A stretch of 64,000 nt of DNA from positions 62,001 to 126,000 of the forward strand of contig JAHEMR010000034.1 in assembly GCA_024643545.1 (NCBI GenBank). Direction: 5' to 3'. This stretch comes from Crocinitomicaceae bacterium (GTDB lineage Bacteria; Bacteroidota; Bacteroidia; Flavobacteriales_D; Crocinitomicaceae). Below, one piece after another: positions 1 to 10,352 of the stretch. Under the pieces are notes generated by a model. The model made no database searches, was not told where the DNA came from, and saw nothing but the letters and a program-made list of their open reading frames with translations. The translations under genes were made by a program, and so were the position numbers. Each line of letters opens with the position of its first letter. Position 1 is the first letter of the stretch.

Positions 1-2207
1 GTTGCTGATGTTTGCCAGTAGAATATTTCATTAGCTTGTGGTGCTGTAACCGGAATCAATGAAACACCCGCCGCACAAGTCGTGTAAGCAGCAGCATTGA
101 TTGCTGGAGAAGTTGGAGGTGGAATCACGAGAATGGTGTAATCCTCAAATTCACCATAAGTTGCTGGACCACAAGAACTAGCAATTGTTCCAATATAATT
201 GTTTGCGATACGCACTCTATGATTTCCAGGTGCAACAGAACCTGGTATCGTATATAGTAAAGAAAGATTTGCTAAATATCCTGTTCCAGTATAAACTGCC
301 TCATTGGCATCAAGGAAATCGTAGTCATCATTCCAATCGACCCAAATATAGAAGTAATGTGTCCCTAAATTTGGTGTGATATTAAAGGTAATGTTAGCTC
401 CCGTCACTTGAGAACAGATCAAATTTGAAAAATTTGAATAACCACCTGAAGCAGAGGCCACAGATGCATTCGTAATATTTGATACACCACCTGTAGTTGT
501 AAAGTTAGAGATATAATAGGAAGATGATGTTGTAAATCCTGTAGGAACACATTGCCCTAAGGTAATTTGTACTGGATTAGAGGTCCCTGTTGTACCAGCT
601 GAACAAGCAACAATACATCGATACCAAATATTTGCACTGATTACCTGAGATAATGTCGCTGCTGAAGCACCAACATTTGTCCAAGGTCCTGTTGAACTTG
701 GAGCACTTTGCCATTGATACGTAACACCAGTACCAATGGTAGGTGTTTGTAAAGAGAGATTTATCGATGTTCCCGGAGGACAAGATGTAACACTTGCAAC
801 AGTATTACCCGGAGTAGGGGTACCGGCACAAGGAGGAGGTGCAACTACTGTTATTTTATAATCTTCATATTCTGCCGAGGTCGAAGGTCCACAGGACGAC
901 TGAGCACCGAAATAACCATTTGCACATCTCATGCGATAGTCACCTGGTGTTTGACCAGCCGGGATGTTCACCGTAATATTAGCACTAGCAATGTAACTCG
1001 AACCAAGAAAAATAGCCTCACCAGCATCAGCAAAATCATAATCATTGTTCCAATCTACCCATAAATGAAAGTAATCGGAACTGTAGATAGAATTTAAAGT
1101 TACATTAAAACTCATTCCCGGGTATTGGGAAACAGCTACAGAATTGTAATAACTTCCATACCCACCTGCACTTAGTCCCGTGGGATTAGTGAAATTCGTA
1201 ATACCTCCAGTTGTTGTGACATTAGTTAAATAATATGAGGAAGAACTTGTTGGAACACATGGCCCGAAATCAACTAATGTAGGATTAGATGTCCCAGCAT
1301 TCACACCACAATAAACTACACATCTGAACCATGTTGGTGCCGTAATCGTTGGAGAAAAAGTTGGTGAACTTGTTCCAACATTAGTCCAAGGACCTGTTGA
1401 ACTTGGTCCAGATTGCCACTGGTATATAAGTCCAGTACCTGGAGTTGCATTCTGAAGTGTTAGAGTTGTTGTCGTAGAAGGAGGTACTGCCGCAGGTGTA
1501 GCGACCGTATTACCAGGTGTTGGTGTTCCAGAACATGGAACTACAGTTATTAAGGAAAAATCATCTACTGTTAGATACCAAGGCGCACTAGATGCAACAC
1601 ATCTGATACCTATATAATAAGCTCCCGTAGTAGGAACCGTAAAGTTCCCGTTTAAATCAGCATAATTTGCATTCGTAATATTTGCTGGAACAGATGCAAT
1701 TGTATTTGTTTGAGCAGCTAGAGTTGCAGCTGTACCATAGGTTAAACTTAAAGGACCAAATCCAGCAATCCCATCAGCCTTGTACAAAACTCTAGAATTG
1801 TATGTAACACCCGCTGTCAAATTGAAAGGACCTACAGTATATACATTGCCTGCAGTTTGACCGTATCTAAACGACATGAATTTTGTATCTGCATTCCCTG
1901 ACCTATTGTAGGTTGTTTGGTTTGCAATGTACGTAGGCTGTAATGTTGTAGTACCAGAACGCGCCCAAGCCCCACCAGTCACTGTTGGAAAACCATTAGC
2001 AACTGTAATAGATGAAAAGTTTTCGTTATAAGGTATTGAAATCTGACCAAATACCACGTTCATCATGTTCACAACTATCGCAACGACAGAAATGGCGATC
2101 AAAAATGAAGGTTTCTTTTGATTTTTAATTTTGAAAACATTGAAAAAACGAGAAATTGCTTTCATTTTTCTAGTCATTGTTTTCATAGGAGAATAAAATT
2201 GTTCCAT
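1..2207 (-). CDS. Secreted GEVED-domain protein, C-terminus cut by window edge
   Basis: A minus-strand frame stays open from an ATG at 2207 to the left edge, so the C-terminus is missing. The start gives a basic N-terminus and a hydrophobic stretch near residues 37-55 that ends in VFGQ, as in an export signal. The segment that follows resembles the choice-of-anchor modules that open large Bacteroidota surface proteins. Two repeats follow, each with an Ig-like part (YQWQSAPSSTGPW type) and a GEVED part; the diagnostic tails read AEYEDYKIT near 850 and GEFEDYTIL near 130. Such proteins are usually T9SS cargo acting as adhesins or matrix proteins, but the sorting signal would lie outside the window. 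An earlier start is unlikely; in-frame ATGs at 2186 and 2177 are alternatives. Confidence 0.8.
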   Translation of the reverse strand, partial: MEQFYSPMKTMTRKMKAISRFFNVFKIKNQKKPSFLIAISVVAIVVNMMNVVFGQISIPYNENFSSITVANGFPTVTGGAWARSGTTTLQPTYIANQTTYNRSGNADTKFMSFRYGQTAGNVYTVGPFNLTAGVTYNSRVLYKADGIAGFGPLSLTYGTAATLAAQTNTIASVPANITNANYADLNGNFTVPTTGAYYIGIRCVASSAPWYLTVDDFSLITVVPCSGTPTPGNTVATPAAVPPSTTTTLTLQNATPGTGLIYQWQSGPSSTGPWTNVGTSSPTFSPTITAPTWFRCVVYCGVNAGTSNPTLVDFGPCVPTSSSSYYLTNVTTTGGITNFTNPTGLSAGGYGSYYNSVAVSQYPGMSFNVTLNSIYSSDYFHLWVDWNNDYDFADAGEAIFLGSSYIASANITVNIPAGQTPGDYRMRCANGYFGAQSSCGPSTSAEYEDYKITVVAPPPCAGTPTPGNTVASVTSCPPGTSINLSLQTPTIGTGVTYQWQSAPSSTGPWTNVGASAATLSQVISANIWYRCIVACSAGTTGTSNPVQITLGQCVPTGFTTSSSYYISNFTTTGGVSNITNASVASASGGYSNFSNLICSQVTGANITFNITPNLGTHYFYIWVDWNDDYDFLDANEAVYTGTGYLANLSLLYTIPGSVAPGNHRVRIANNYIGTIASSCGPATYGEFEDYTILVIPPPTSPAINAAAYTTCAAGVSLIPVTAPQANEIFYWQTSA

Positions 2208-2391
2208 AATGTATAAAATTGGTACAAATAAAGTTTTGGTTGCTAAATTTACATCATAAAAAAGTGTTACTCAAAAATGTTGAAAACAAACAACCCGATG
2301 AAAAACATTGATTGCTTTTCATCGAATATTTATTACAATTGATCGAATATTTAATAATTTGATAAAAAGTTGCTAACATTAGAATCTTTCT

Positions 2392-2399
2392 TACTTTTG
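2392..2399 (+). promoter_or_regulatory. Promoter -7 element TACTTTTG
   Basis: An exact match to the Bacteroidota -7 consensus TAnnTTTG lies 19 bases before the GTG start of the phosphodiesterase gene. Transcription would begin near 2406, which makes the ATG at 2402 (a six-codon reading frame that stops across the GTG) an unlikely start. Confidence 0.5.
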
Positions 2400-2418
2400 A
2401 AATGAAAATTTATCTCAA

Positions 2419-2919
2419 GTGAAAAAAATTGGATTACTATCTGATACCCATGGATTTATCGATCCAAAAATCAAAAAACATTTCGCAGATGTAGATGAAA
2501 TCTGGCATGCGGGAGATATTGGGACACTCGAGGCGTTAGATGAATTACGATCTTTCAAACCCACAAGAGCTGTTTGGGGAAACATCGATGACCACAACAT
2601 CCGAAAGGATACGAAAGAATTTCTGAGATTTCAAGTTGAAGGGGTTTCTGTGCTCATTACCCATATCGCCGGTCGACCTGGGAAATATGCGAATCCTGCA
2701 TATGCCGAATTAATGAAGAACGGAGCGCCTCAATTATTCATTTGCGGGCATTCCCATATTACACTTGTTCAAATGGACCCAAAATTCAACATGTTATGGA
2801 TGAATCCGGGCGCATGTGGATATAAAGGATTTCATAAAGTAAAGACTATTTTACGCTTTTGCATTTCGGGTGATCGTATTCATGACCTTGAATTGATTGA
2901 ACTAGGTCCACGCGCATAA
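2419..2919 (+). CDS. YfcE/MJ0936-type metallophosphoesterase
   Basis: This 166-residue protein has the full small calcineurin-like phosphoesterase motif set in order: SDTHG at 8-12, HAGDIG near 31, WGNID near 53 and GHSH near 111. These residues bind the two catalytic metals. The family contains cytoplasmic phosphodiesterases of uncertain natural substrate. The length is normal and no signal peptide is seen. The start is GTG; the nearest upstream ATG (2402) runs into TGA. A TAnnTTTG element just upstream suggests its own promoter. The family assignment is firm, the substrate unknown. Confidence 0.9.
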   Translation: MKKIGLLSDTHGFIDPKIKKHFADVDEIWHAGDIGTLEALDELRSFKPTRAVWGNIDDHNIRKDTKEFLRFQVEGVSVLITHIAGRPGKYANPAYAELMKNGAPQLFICGHSHITLVQMDPKFNMLWMNPGACGYKGFHKVKTILRFCISGDRIHDLELIELGPRA

Positions 2920-3025
2920 GAGCGCATTTTCAACGACTATATCCGTTTAAATTCGACTGCTACAGCTGTTTGGCTTGGTGTTGATTGGGTTTGTATCTAA
3001 TTTCGATGAACCTAATCCATTCATC

Positions 3026-4768
3026 ATGAAAAACCTACTTGCTTTTCTTTTTACTTGTTCGATACTTTCATTTCACGCACAAATTTGCAACATCGACTTT
3101 GGCCAAACTTCTCCTGGAATTTACCCAGACACACTCCTTCCGGGAACTGTTGGACAGACCTATGGTTCAGACATTACTTTTGTCATGCCTACCGATACGA
3201 TGGGATATAATTTTACGAATTTTCACCTTTTATCAGTATCGCTTCCAGTCGGACTAACTTGGCAGTGTAACAACCTCGCAAACAATTGCGATTACAATCC
3301 ACAAATAAGTCAATATGGCTGTGTTCACATTAGTGGAACTCCCCTACTCGCTGGACAATACAACGTCGAAGTGACAGTAATTGCCGACCTCACAATTATC
3401 CAGGGATACCCAATTACCTTTCAACTATTAATGGAAGTCCTCCCAAGCACAACAAACGTTTCAAACAACGGTTTTGATATGACCGGCTCTTCCGGATGCG
3501 CACCAATCACAGTTGATTTCACCAATAATCATCCAGGGATGCTTTCCTACTATTGGAATTTTGGAAACGGCAACATTTCATTAAGTGAGAATCCAGTTCC
3601 GCAAGTATATACGATTCCAGGAGACTACCTGGTATATTACACCGCTTGGAATACTATTGACACAACAGATGTTTACACCTTGACGAATGTGAACATCAAC
3701 ACCATGAGCAATTATGGAAACTCTTTTCCTTCCTATGAAAATGCGGATGCCTATTTTAAATTATTTCAAAATGGCATTCAAATATATCAATCTAGTATTA
3801 TTGGTGATCAAAATCCACCTGTTCAATGGAACACCAGTATCAATCTAAATCCACAACAGACATATACCATTGAAATTTGGGAAGCCGATGAAAGTTTTGG
3901 AGAATCGTATTTTGGCACTGATGATTTCATGGGAAGTCATACCTTGAACTTTAATGGGTGTAACGGATGTGGAGCTGGAACAGCTAATTTCAACTACACG
4001 ATTAATCATCAAATCATTTACCCAAGTCCGACGATTGTTGCTCAGGACACCGTTCATGTATATGGATATCCACAAATGCCAACCATTTCTTTTGACCAAG
4101 CAAATCACACCTTGACAACACTGAATTTGGGCTGCGCAAATCAATGGTATTTTAATGGAAGTCCAATTTCTGGTGCTACAAATGCAAGTCATATCGTTTA
4201 TAACAGTGGGATTTATTCAGTTGTAGCAATAAATTCTTCTGGATGCGTGAGTTTCTCTGACACTTTAACGGCTGTTTATTGCAATCCGTTCATCTCACCG
4301 AGTATTGCCTTGAATTCTGCAAACGAATTGGTCCTATCAAATTACCCCGTAGCTTCAACCATTGAATGGATTTTAGACGGCGCAGTGCTTCCAAACCAAA
4401 ATAATGATACGATTACACCGCCAACGAATGGAACCTACAGTGTTCAAGTCACTGATGCATATGGATGTAGCTTCGGGACCAGTGATTTTCAACTTTCCGT
4501 TTCCATCGCGGAATTTGAAATTGGACAATGGATGATTTATCCAAATCCCACAAGGGATATCATTCACATTGACGTTGAAGAAAAAATGATTGGAGCAACA
4601 GTGGAACTTTTGGATTTAAGTGGGAGAATCATGACGACTTCAAAAATAAACCAGTCCACTAACCTATTTGAATTGGGTGATTTCCCAAGTGGAACCTACT
4701 TTATTTGCATCAATAATAACGGAATAAAACAAACGAAGAAGTTGATTATTGACGAATGTGCTCATTAA
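3026..4768 (+). CDS. T9SS type A secreted protein with PKD domain
   Basis: I chose the ATG at 3026 because it begins a typical signal peptide (MKNLLAFLFTCSILSFHAQ); the longer frame starts at a TTG at 2975 with no export features, and a near-consensus -7 element (TAATTTCG, 2998-3005) sits between the two. The 580-residue product has an N-terminal putative Ig fold near residues 20-140, a PKD-like domain near 160-225 (YYWNFGNG), and further Ig-like modules. The C-terminus is a type A sorting domain: YPNP near residue 505, then LLDLSGR and SGTYF. It should cross the outer membrane by T9SS. The function of the N-terminal part is unknown; the tail KKLIIDECAH is slightly longer than usual. Confidence 0.85.
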   Translation: MKNLLAFLFTCSILSFHAQICNIDFGQTSPGIYPDTLLPGTVGQTYGSDITFVMPTDTMGYNFTNFHLLSVSLPVGLTWQCNNLANNCDYNPQISQYGCVHISGTPLLAGQYNVEVTVIADLTIIQGYPITFQLLMEVLPSTTNVSNNGFDMTGSSGCAPITVDFTNNHPGMLSYYWNFGNGNISLSENPVPQVYTIPGDYLVYYTAWNTIDTTDVYTLTNVNINTMSNYGNSFPSYENADAYFKLFQNGIQIYQSSIIGDQNPPVQWNTSINLNPQQTYTIEIWEADESFGESYFGTDDFMGSHTLNFNGCNGCGAGTANFNYTINHQIIYPSPTIVAQDTVHVYGYPQMPTISFDQANHTLTTLNLGCANQWYFNGSPISGATNASHIVYNSGIYSVVAINSSGCVSFSDTLTAVYCNPFISPSIALNSANELVLSNYPVASTIEWILDGAVLPNQNNDTITPPTNGTYSVQVTDAYGCSFGTSDFQLSVSIAEFEIGQWMIYPNPTRDIIHIDVEEKMIGATVELLDLSGRIMTTSKINQSTNLFELGDFPSGTYFICINNNGIKQTKKLIIDECAH

Positions 4769-4804
4769 CCAATGTGCCAATTAACGAAATGTCTAATGGA
4801 TGAT

Positions 4805-4839
4805 GAAAGTTCGTTTCAGTTGAGCTAAAACGAACTTTC
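4805..4839. terminator. Hairpin between convergent genes
   Basis: Perfect 12-bp arms, GAAAGTTCGTTT and AAACGAACTTTC, are separated by 11 bases between the convergent ends of the T9SS protein gene and the RND permease gene. No long T-tract follows on either strand, so this may be a transcript-end stabiliser rather than a classical intrinsic terminator. Confidence 0.45.
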
Positions 4840-4851
4840 AATCATGACCAA

Positions 4852-7800
4852 TTATTCTTCCGTTTCGACAATTAGTTTTTTCGTTCTAGCGCGAATTTTA
4901 TCTTGAATGCGATCGACCGTATAATACATCATCGGTACAACAATGATCGTCAAGAACATAGAACTTGTCAAGCCACCAATTAAAATCCATGCGAGTCCAT
5001 TTTTCCATTCGGCACCTGAACCAGTTGCTGTTGCAATTGGAATCATTCCCACTACCATGGCGATGGTTGTCATTAAAATTGGACGCATACGCTCTTTCAC
5101 CGATGATAACAAGGCTGTATAGGTTGACATTCCTGTTTCCTTCAAGTGATTGGTGAAATCCACAATCAAAATGGCATTCTTGGCGACGAGTCCCAGGAGC
5201 ATCAGCATTCCTAACATAGTAAAGATTCCCATGTTTGATGAACTCAAAGCCAATGCTAAAATTGCTCCGATTAGGGATACTAAAATGGAGAACAAGACCA
5301 CAAATGGGTACACGAAATTGTCATATAACGCAACCATGATAAGGTAAACGAGTATCAAACCAATGCCCATCGCGGTTCCTAGTGCTCCCATCGATTCTTT
5401 TTGACGTTTAATTTCACCACCCCAAGTCAAACGAACATTTTCATCTAGCGGATTTTTCTCTAAATACTTCTCGATTTCTTTAGAAACATTTCCTGCTGCT
5501 GTACCCAAAACCCAACAACGCAATGTCGTATTTGAAATTCGGTTTTTTCGTTCTAATGTTCCATTTCCATTTTCTACAGATACTTCTGCGAACTCTCCTA
5601 ATTGAACTTGCTTGCCATCTGAGGTATTAAAGGACATGTTTTTAATGTCATCCACGTTTTTTCGATCGAATGCATCTACCATCACACGGATATCGTATTC
5701 ATGCCCTTTCACATCGAATTGACTATCGTCATTTCCTGCTAATGCATTTTGAAGTTGCATCCCAACAACAGCAATTGGTAGTCCAAGTTGCCCCATCTTT
5801 TCTCGGTTCAATTCAATTCGAATCTCCGGCGTGATGTCATCAGTAGAAATCGCTGGGTCTTTTGCTCCTTTAATTGTAAGCAAATAGGATTTTAACCTCC
5901 TTGCCTCCTTGATTAAGAGTTCATTATCATCAGAAGAAAGAAATATTTCAATGGGTGCCTCTTCTGACTCAACCATTCCGATGTTCAAGGCTTTCACTTC
6001 TATTCCCGCATGCTGAGTTTTTATTTTCTTGCTGATTTCATCCATGTACTTCAACGTCGGATACTTTTTTTGCATCCCAGGCTTCATCTTCACGGTAATT
6101 TCAGAACGATTTTCAGAACCAAAAGACGTTGCTCCCATCCCTGAACTTGGTCCACCGACATTTGCGAATACCGTTTCTATGACGTCCTTTTGCGCCAATA
6201 AAAATTGCTCGATTTGCAATGTAATCGCATTGTTCTCTTCAAAGGTTGTACTCTTGTCGTATTTCAACTTGATCATAAACTTACCTTGATCTCCTTGTGC
6301 AACAAACTCCTGTCCAACTATTCCCAATCCCATTGTCGAAAAACTGGCAATAAACAATCCAATAATCACCCCTGCCATTATTAACTTATGGCGTAAGGAC
6401 CACCCAACTAACTTCACATATTGATCCGTAAAAATGGTCACGCGACGTTCAAACCAAAGTAAAAATGCTTGAAACGGTTTTTTCGGATTGAGCTCCACTT
6501 CTTTCGCAAAACGAGAAGCCAACCATGGCGTTAAGGTAAAGCAAACAAACAAGGACATCAATGTTGAAACTACTACTACGATGGAGAATTGGTGTAAAAT
6601 ATCAGAAATGGTCCCTTCAATAAATACGACCGGCGAAAATACCACGACATCCACCAAGGTAATCGCAAGCGCTGTGAATCCAATTTCATTTCGACCATCC
6701 AATGCCGCTTGACGACGTTTCTTGCCCATTTGTAAGTGACGGTAAATGTTCTCTAATACCACAATCGAGTCGTCTACAAGGATTCCGATAACAAGTGACA
6801 TGGCAAGCAAGGTCATCAAGTTCAAGGTATAGCCAAGTAGATACATCGCAACAAACGTTGAAATCAACGAAGCCGGAATCGAAACCAATACAATAACCGC
6901 ATTTCTCATGCTGTGTAAGAACAATAACATGACTGCAGCAACAAGAATAATCGCTAATTCAAGGTCATGAATAACCGCATCTACGGACTCCACTGTCGGA
7001 CGAGACGTATCTGTTGCAATGGTGAATTTCAAACCTTCTTTCTTGTATTTTTCTTCCAGGATTCCGAAACGTTCTTTCGTAGCTTTAGACATTTCAACGG
7101 CATTGGCGTCACTCTGTTTTTTTAATCGAAGTCCGATACCATTTACTCCATTCAATCGAGAAACAGCAATTTGATCATCGCTTGCATCCACGACTTCAGC
7201 AACATCTTTCAGTTTGACACTTGAAGTCCCCTTCGCATAGAGAATTAAATTTTCGATGTCCGAAATACTTTGGTATTTTCCCGCTAAACGAACCGTCATT
7301 TGTTCACCTTCACCTTTGACTTTACCGGTTGGAAACTCCACATTCGCGGAAGCAATAACTTGATTGATTGTTGTTAACGATAATCCGTACCGTTTCAATT
7401 TATCTTTATCGACATTAATGCGAAAAGCACGGCGTTCACCACCGATAACTTGCACCTCTGCTACTCCTTTTGTTTGTTTAATCTGTGGAAGGATTTGGTC
7501 ATCCATTAATTCCATCAAATCACGTTCGGACATATTCGACGCAACCGCACTCACTTGCAATACAGGCGATGCATTCGGTTCGATTTTCGCAATAACCGGT
7601 GTTTGAGCGCCTTCTGGTAAGTTGCTTAAAATATTGTTGATTTTCCGCTGTGCATCCTCAAGGGATTTATCAATATTCGCAGATGCTTTAAATTCCAGCA
7701 ACAAAAGTGATGCATTATCTAAAGAGAATGACGTGACCTCATTGATGTTTTCAATACCACTTAAGGCATCTTCCAATGGCTTCGAAACTTGCGTCTCTAC

Positions 7801-7974
7801 AGTTGCCGGTGAAGCTCCGGGATAAGTTGTTGTTACCGTCAGTAAGGGTGGAGAGAAATCTGGAAGGAGCTCATAAGATAGTTGATTATAACTGATGAGT
7901 CCACCGCCGATTAAAATGGTAAAAATTACAATGATAAACGATGGACGTTTGATCGATAGTTCTGTGAGTGTCAT
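4852..7974 (-). CDS. RND efflux permease (AcrB/HAE1-type), system 1
   Basis: This 1040-residue inner-membrane pump is the last gene of a regulator-TolC-adaptor-permease operon and follows the adaptor gene by 6 bases. The N-terminus (IKRPSFIIVIF) and YPGASPATVE are typical of the AcrB/MexB and HAE1 families. The proton-relay aspartates are present in GILVDDSIVVLENI near residue 400, and the matching lysine in GLVAKNAILIVDF near 935. Family members use the proton gradient to expel drugs, dyes or lipophilic compounds from the periplasm through a TolC channel. There is no sign of the heavy-metal Met relay of CusA, and substrate range cannot be read from sequence. A paralogous system lies at 49.6-55.8 kb. 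Confidence 0.95.
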   Translation of the reverse strand: MTLTELSIKRPSFIIVIFTILIGGGLISYNQLSYELLPDFSPPLLTVTTTYPGASPATVETQVSKPLEDALSGIENINEVTSFSLDNASLLLLEFKASANIDKSLEDAQRKINNILSNLPEGAQTPVIAKIEPNASPVLQVSAVASNMSERDLMELMDDQILPQIKQTKGVAEVQVIGGERRAFRINVDKDKLKRYGLSLTTINQVIASANVEFPTGKVKGEGEQMTVRLAGKYQSISDIENLILYAKGTSSVKLKDVAEVVDASDDQIAVSRLNGVNGIGLRLKKQSDANAVEMSKATKERFGILEEKYKKEGLKFTIATDTSRPTVESVDAVIHDLELAIILVAAVMLLFLHSMRNAVIVLVSIPASLISTFVAMYLLGYTLNLMTLLAMSLVIGILVDDSIVVLENIYRHLQMGKKRRQAALDGRNEIGFTALAITLVDVVVFSPVVFIEGTISDILHQFSIVVVVSTLMSLFVCFTLTPWLASRFAKEVELNPKKPFQAFLLWFERRVTIFTDQYVKLVGWSLRHKLIMAGVIIGLFIASFSTMGLGIVGQEFVAQGDQGKFMIKLKYDKSTTFEENNAITLQIEQFLLAQKDVIETVFANVGGPSSGMGATSFGSENRSEITVKMKPGMQKKYPTLKYMDEISKKIKTQHAGIEVKALNIGMVESEEAPIEIFLSSDDNELLIKEARRLKSYLLTIKGAKDPAISTDDITPEIRIELNREKMGQLGLPIAVVGMQLQNALAGNDDSQFDVKGHEYDIRVMVDAFDRKNVDDIKNMSFNTSDGKQVQLGEFAEVSVENGNGTLERKNRISNTTLRCWVLGTAAGNVSKEIEKYLEKNPLDENVRLTWGGEIKRQKESMGALGTAMGIGLILVYLIMVALYDNFVYPFVVLFSILVSLIGAILALALSSSNMGIFTMLGMLMLLGLVAKNAILIVDFTNHLKETGMSTYTALLSSVKERMRPILMTTIAMVVGMIPIATATGSGAEWKNGLAWILIGGLTSSMFLTIIVVPMMYYTVDRIQDKIRARTKKLIVETEE

Positions 7975-7980
7975 ACCTGC

Positions 7981-9036
7981 TTACTTAGACAATTTAACAT
8001 TTGAATTATTCTCTAAATTCACCTGACCTTTGACAACCACTACGTCGCTTTTCGACAATCCAGAAACGACTTCGATGTATTCGCCATCTGAAGTTCCAGC
8101 TGAGAAAGATGTTAAAATTGACTTGCCATTTCTCACAACGTATACTTGTGGATTTTTAGATGACCCCACCAATGCTTTTCTTGAAACGGCAAGCGTAGTA
8201 ACACTCGTTGAATTTTCCAATGAAACCGAACCATACATTCCTGCCATGATTTTATTGACTCCAGTGTTTTGAATGGTTGTTTGAATTTTGAAATTGTGTG
8301 ATCCATCCGCTTGAACAGCAATCATGCTCACGCTTCCATTAAATTCATCACGACCATAAATATCTGCGTTGGCAACAACTTTTTGTCCTTTCTTAAATTT
8401 CATCACATCACGCTCTGGAACAGAAATCGTCAATTTAAGCGTTGAAATATCCGTCAATTCAACGATTGGCGTACCCGGCATCACCATGGAACCTAAGTCA
8501 ACAAGTTTTTTTGTTACTACCCCACTAAACGGAGCAACAACACTCGAGCTTTTCAATTGCTTTTGCAATTGTTTCAATTGAACTTCAGCAGACTTTAAAG
8601 CCAACTCCATCTTCTCCGCCTCCATTGCTGAAACCGCTTGGTCTTTTCGCAGGTTAGAAAAACGAATATTGTCATTTTTCAATTGTTCGATGTTCAATTT
8701 TGCGTTTTCAATTTGCAACTGTGTCAATTCGTTGTCCAAACGAGCCAAAACCTGACCTTTTCCAACGACATCACCTTCCTTAACTAATAACTCGACTAAT
8801 TTTCCAGAACCATCGGAAGCAATGTTATTTTGGTGGTTTGCTTCGAATGTCCCCAGAAAACTCATGGAGCGATCAAATGTGTGCGTTGTTGGATGTTCAG
8901 CTTCAACAAGAATGGCTTGTTTCGCATCGTAAATAAATATTTTTTCTTCAGCTGCTTTTTTATTACTGAATAATTTGACAATGATTAAAGCAATAACCAC
9001 AATGGCAACTACTGAAATGGAGATAATTCGTTTCAT
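7981..9036 (-). CDS. RND periplasmic adaptor (membrane fusion protein), system 1
   Basis: The 351-residue protein has an N-terminal membrane anchor (residues 5-23), a lipoyl-like half motif (GSGKLVELLVKEGDVVGKGQ), an alpha-hairpin rich in Leu, Gln and Lys near residues 105-150, and a second lipoyl half (VVAPFSGVVTKKLVDLGSMV). This is the AcrA/MexA layout. It would join the permease to the outer-membrane channel. No lipobox cysteine is seen, so it is probably held by an uncleaved signal anchor. It lies between the TolC and permease genes with gaps of 11 and 6 bases, so the operon is very likely. Confidence 0.93.
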   Translation of the reverse strand: MKRIISISVVAIVVIALIIVKLFSNKKAAEEKIFIYDAKQAILVEAEHPTTHTFDRSMSFLGTFEANHQNNIASDGSGKLVELLVKEGDVVGKGQVLARLDNELTQLQIENAKLNIEQLKNDNIRFSNLRKDQAVSAMEAEKMELALKSAEVQLKQLQKQLKSSSVVAPFSGVVTKKLVDLGSMVMPGTPIVELTDISTLKLTISVPERDVMKFKKGQKVVANADIYGRDEFNGSVSMIAVQADGSHNFKIQTTIQNTGVNKIMAGMYGSVSLENSTSVTTLAVSRKALVGSSKNPQVYVVRNGKSILTSFSAGTSDGEYIEVVSGLSKSDVVVVKGQVNLENNSNVKLSK

Positions 9037-9047
9037 TTTACTTTTTG

Positions 9048-10352
9048 TTATTTGATGTTTCCAATTGATTTGAGGTATTCTAATTCAGCTTGACGCAATT
9101 GTATGTACGAAGAAATTACGTTTGATTGCGCCTGTTCTAGTCCAGTTTCAGCCATAATTAAATCGTTCGAACTGATTAATCCTTCCTTGAACTTTACATT
9201 TGCATTCGCATATACATTTTCTGCTAAACGAAGTTGCTCTTTACTTAAATCTAGCGATTCTGATTTTACGGTGATTTGACGTTTATTCGTTGAAATCGCA
9301 TAGTTCAACTGTTGGTTTAGCAATTCATATTGGTTGTCAATTTTCTCCAAATTCAATTGATTCAATTTCGCTTTGTTCACACGTTCCAATCCAGAAAACA
9401 AGTTCCAATCTAAACGAAGTCCGAGAAATGCACCTGGGATTCCCGTTCTGAAATCATCTTGCGGTTTTAAATTGACATTATAATTGTAAATCCCATAAAA
9501 ATTAACGTTTGGCAAATAACTCATTCGAATTCCTTTTCCCTCTTCCTCGTTGAGTTTACGTTGGGACTCAACCAAATTCAATTGCAGTAAATTTGGTGAA
9601 GCTTCTTTTAAAATGGTTTTCTGAACCATTGCATCTTCCGTCAGTAGCAATTCCTTCCCAGAAGGAAAACCAATTAATATACGCATCAGGTTTTCCAATT
9701 GATCCTTCGTAGCCAATAAGTTTGATTTTGAATTCATCAAACTCAACTCGTTTATCTTAATCTTATCTACTTCTGTTGGGATGATGACACCTTGAGCCAA
9801 AGAAGACTCCATGTTTTTCAAAATGACACGGGTGTGTGCAATATTCGCATCAATAAACACCAATTGCTGTTTGATCCCTTGAAGCAAGAAAAACGTATTT
9901 GATACTTGGTAACGAACCTCTTGTATCGCAATATCGCGCTGTGTTCCAACGAGCTCCGTATTAATTTTCAATGCGGCTAATCCATAATTCACTTGAGAAT
10001 TAAACAAAATTTGCGTCAACTGTAAATTATTAGACAGAACGAAAGGCACACCAAACTTCACCGTATTATAAACTCCTGCTGGTCCACCAAAAGCAGATGC
10101 TGGAATGATCTGACCTGGAATAACAGCGTTGTATTTATAATCCGCATTGAAATTTAATTGTGGCATACGTGAAGACAAATAAGCCTCACGTTGACGTTCG
10201 TTTATCAGAACATCTAAATTCGCATTTCGAATTTGAAGGTTGGCTGTATCAGCCATTTGAATGCAAGTGGGTAGATCAAGTACTTGAGCACGTGAAGTAT
10301 TCAGGTGAAAAAGCACCAAAAATAGACCTGCGATTTTAAACGATTTACACAT
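9048..10352 (-). CDS. TolC-family outer-membrane efflux protein, system 1
   Basis: This 434-residue protein has a signal peptide ending near SRAQ and the duplicated TolC architecture: long Gln/Asn/Leu-rich helices with LRLDWNLFSGLER in the second half and a closing helix near residues 385-430 (LIMAETGLEQAQSNVISSY). It should form the outer-membrane channel for the adaptor and permease downstream. Its ATG overlaps the end of the regulator gene by 8 bases, which points to translational coupling. Confidence 0.92.
   Translation of the reverse strand: MCKSFKIAGLFLVLFHLNTSRAQVLDLPTCIQMADTANLQIRNANLDVLINERQREAYLSSRMPQLNFNADYKYNAVIPGQIIPASAFGGPAGVYNTVKFGVPFVLSNNLQLTQILFNSQVNYGLAALKINTELVGTQRDIAIQEVRYQVSNTFFLLQGIKQQLVFIDANIAHTRVILKNMESSLAQGVIIPTEVDKIKINELSLMNSKSNLLATKDQLENLMRILIGFPSGKELLLTEDAMVQKTILKEASPNLLQLNLVESQRKLNEEEGKGIRMSYLPNVNFYGIYNYNVNLKPQDDFRTGIPGAFLGLRLDWNLFSGLERVNKAKLNQLNLEKIDNQYELLNQQLNYAISTNKRQITVKSESLDLSKEQLRLAENVYANANVKFKEGLISSNDLIMAETGLEQAQSNVISSYIQLRQAELEYLKSIGNIK

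Noticed and set aside
577-783. 68-codon minus-strand frame
   Set aside because: It lies inside the GEVED protein in another frame; the longer frame with GEVED motifs is the real one.
2975-3025. Longer N-terminus for the type A protein from a TTG
   Set aside because: It has no export features and lies before a near-consensus -7 element; the signal peptide begins at the ATG at 3026.
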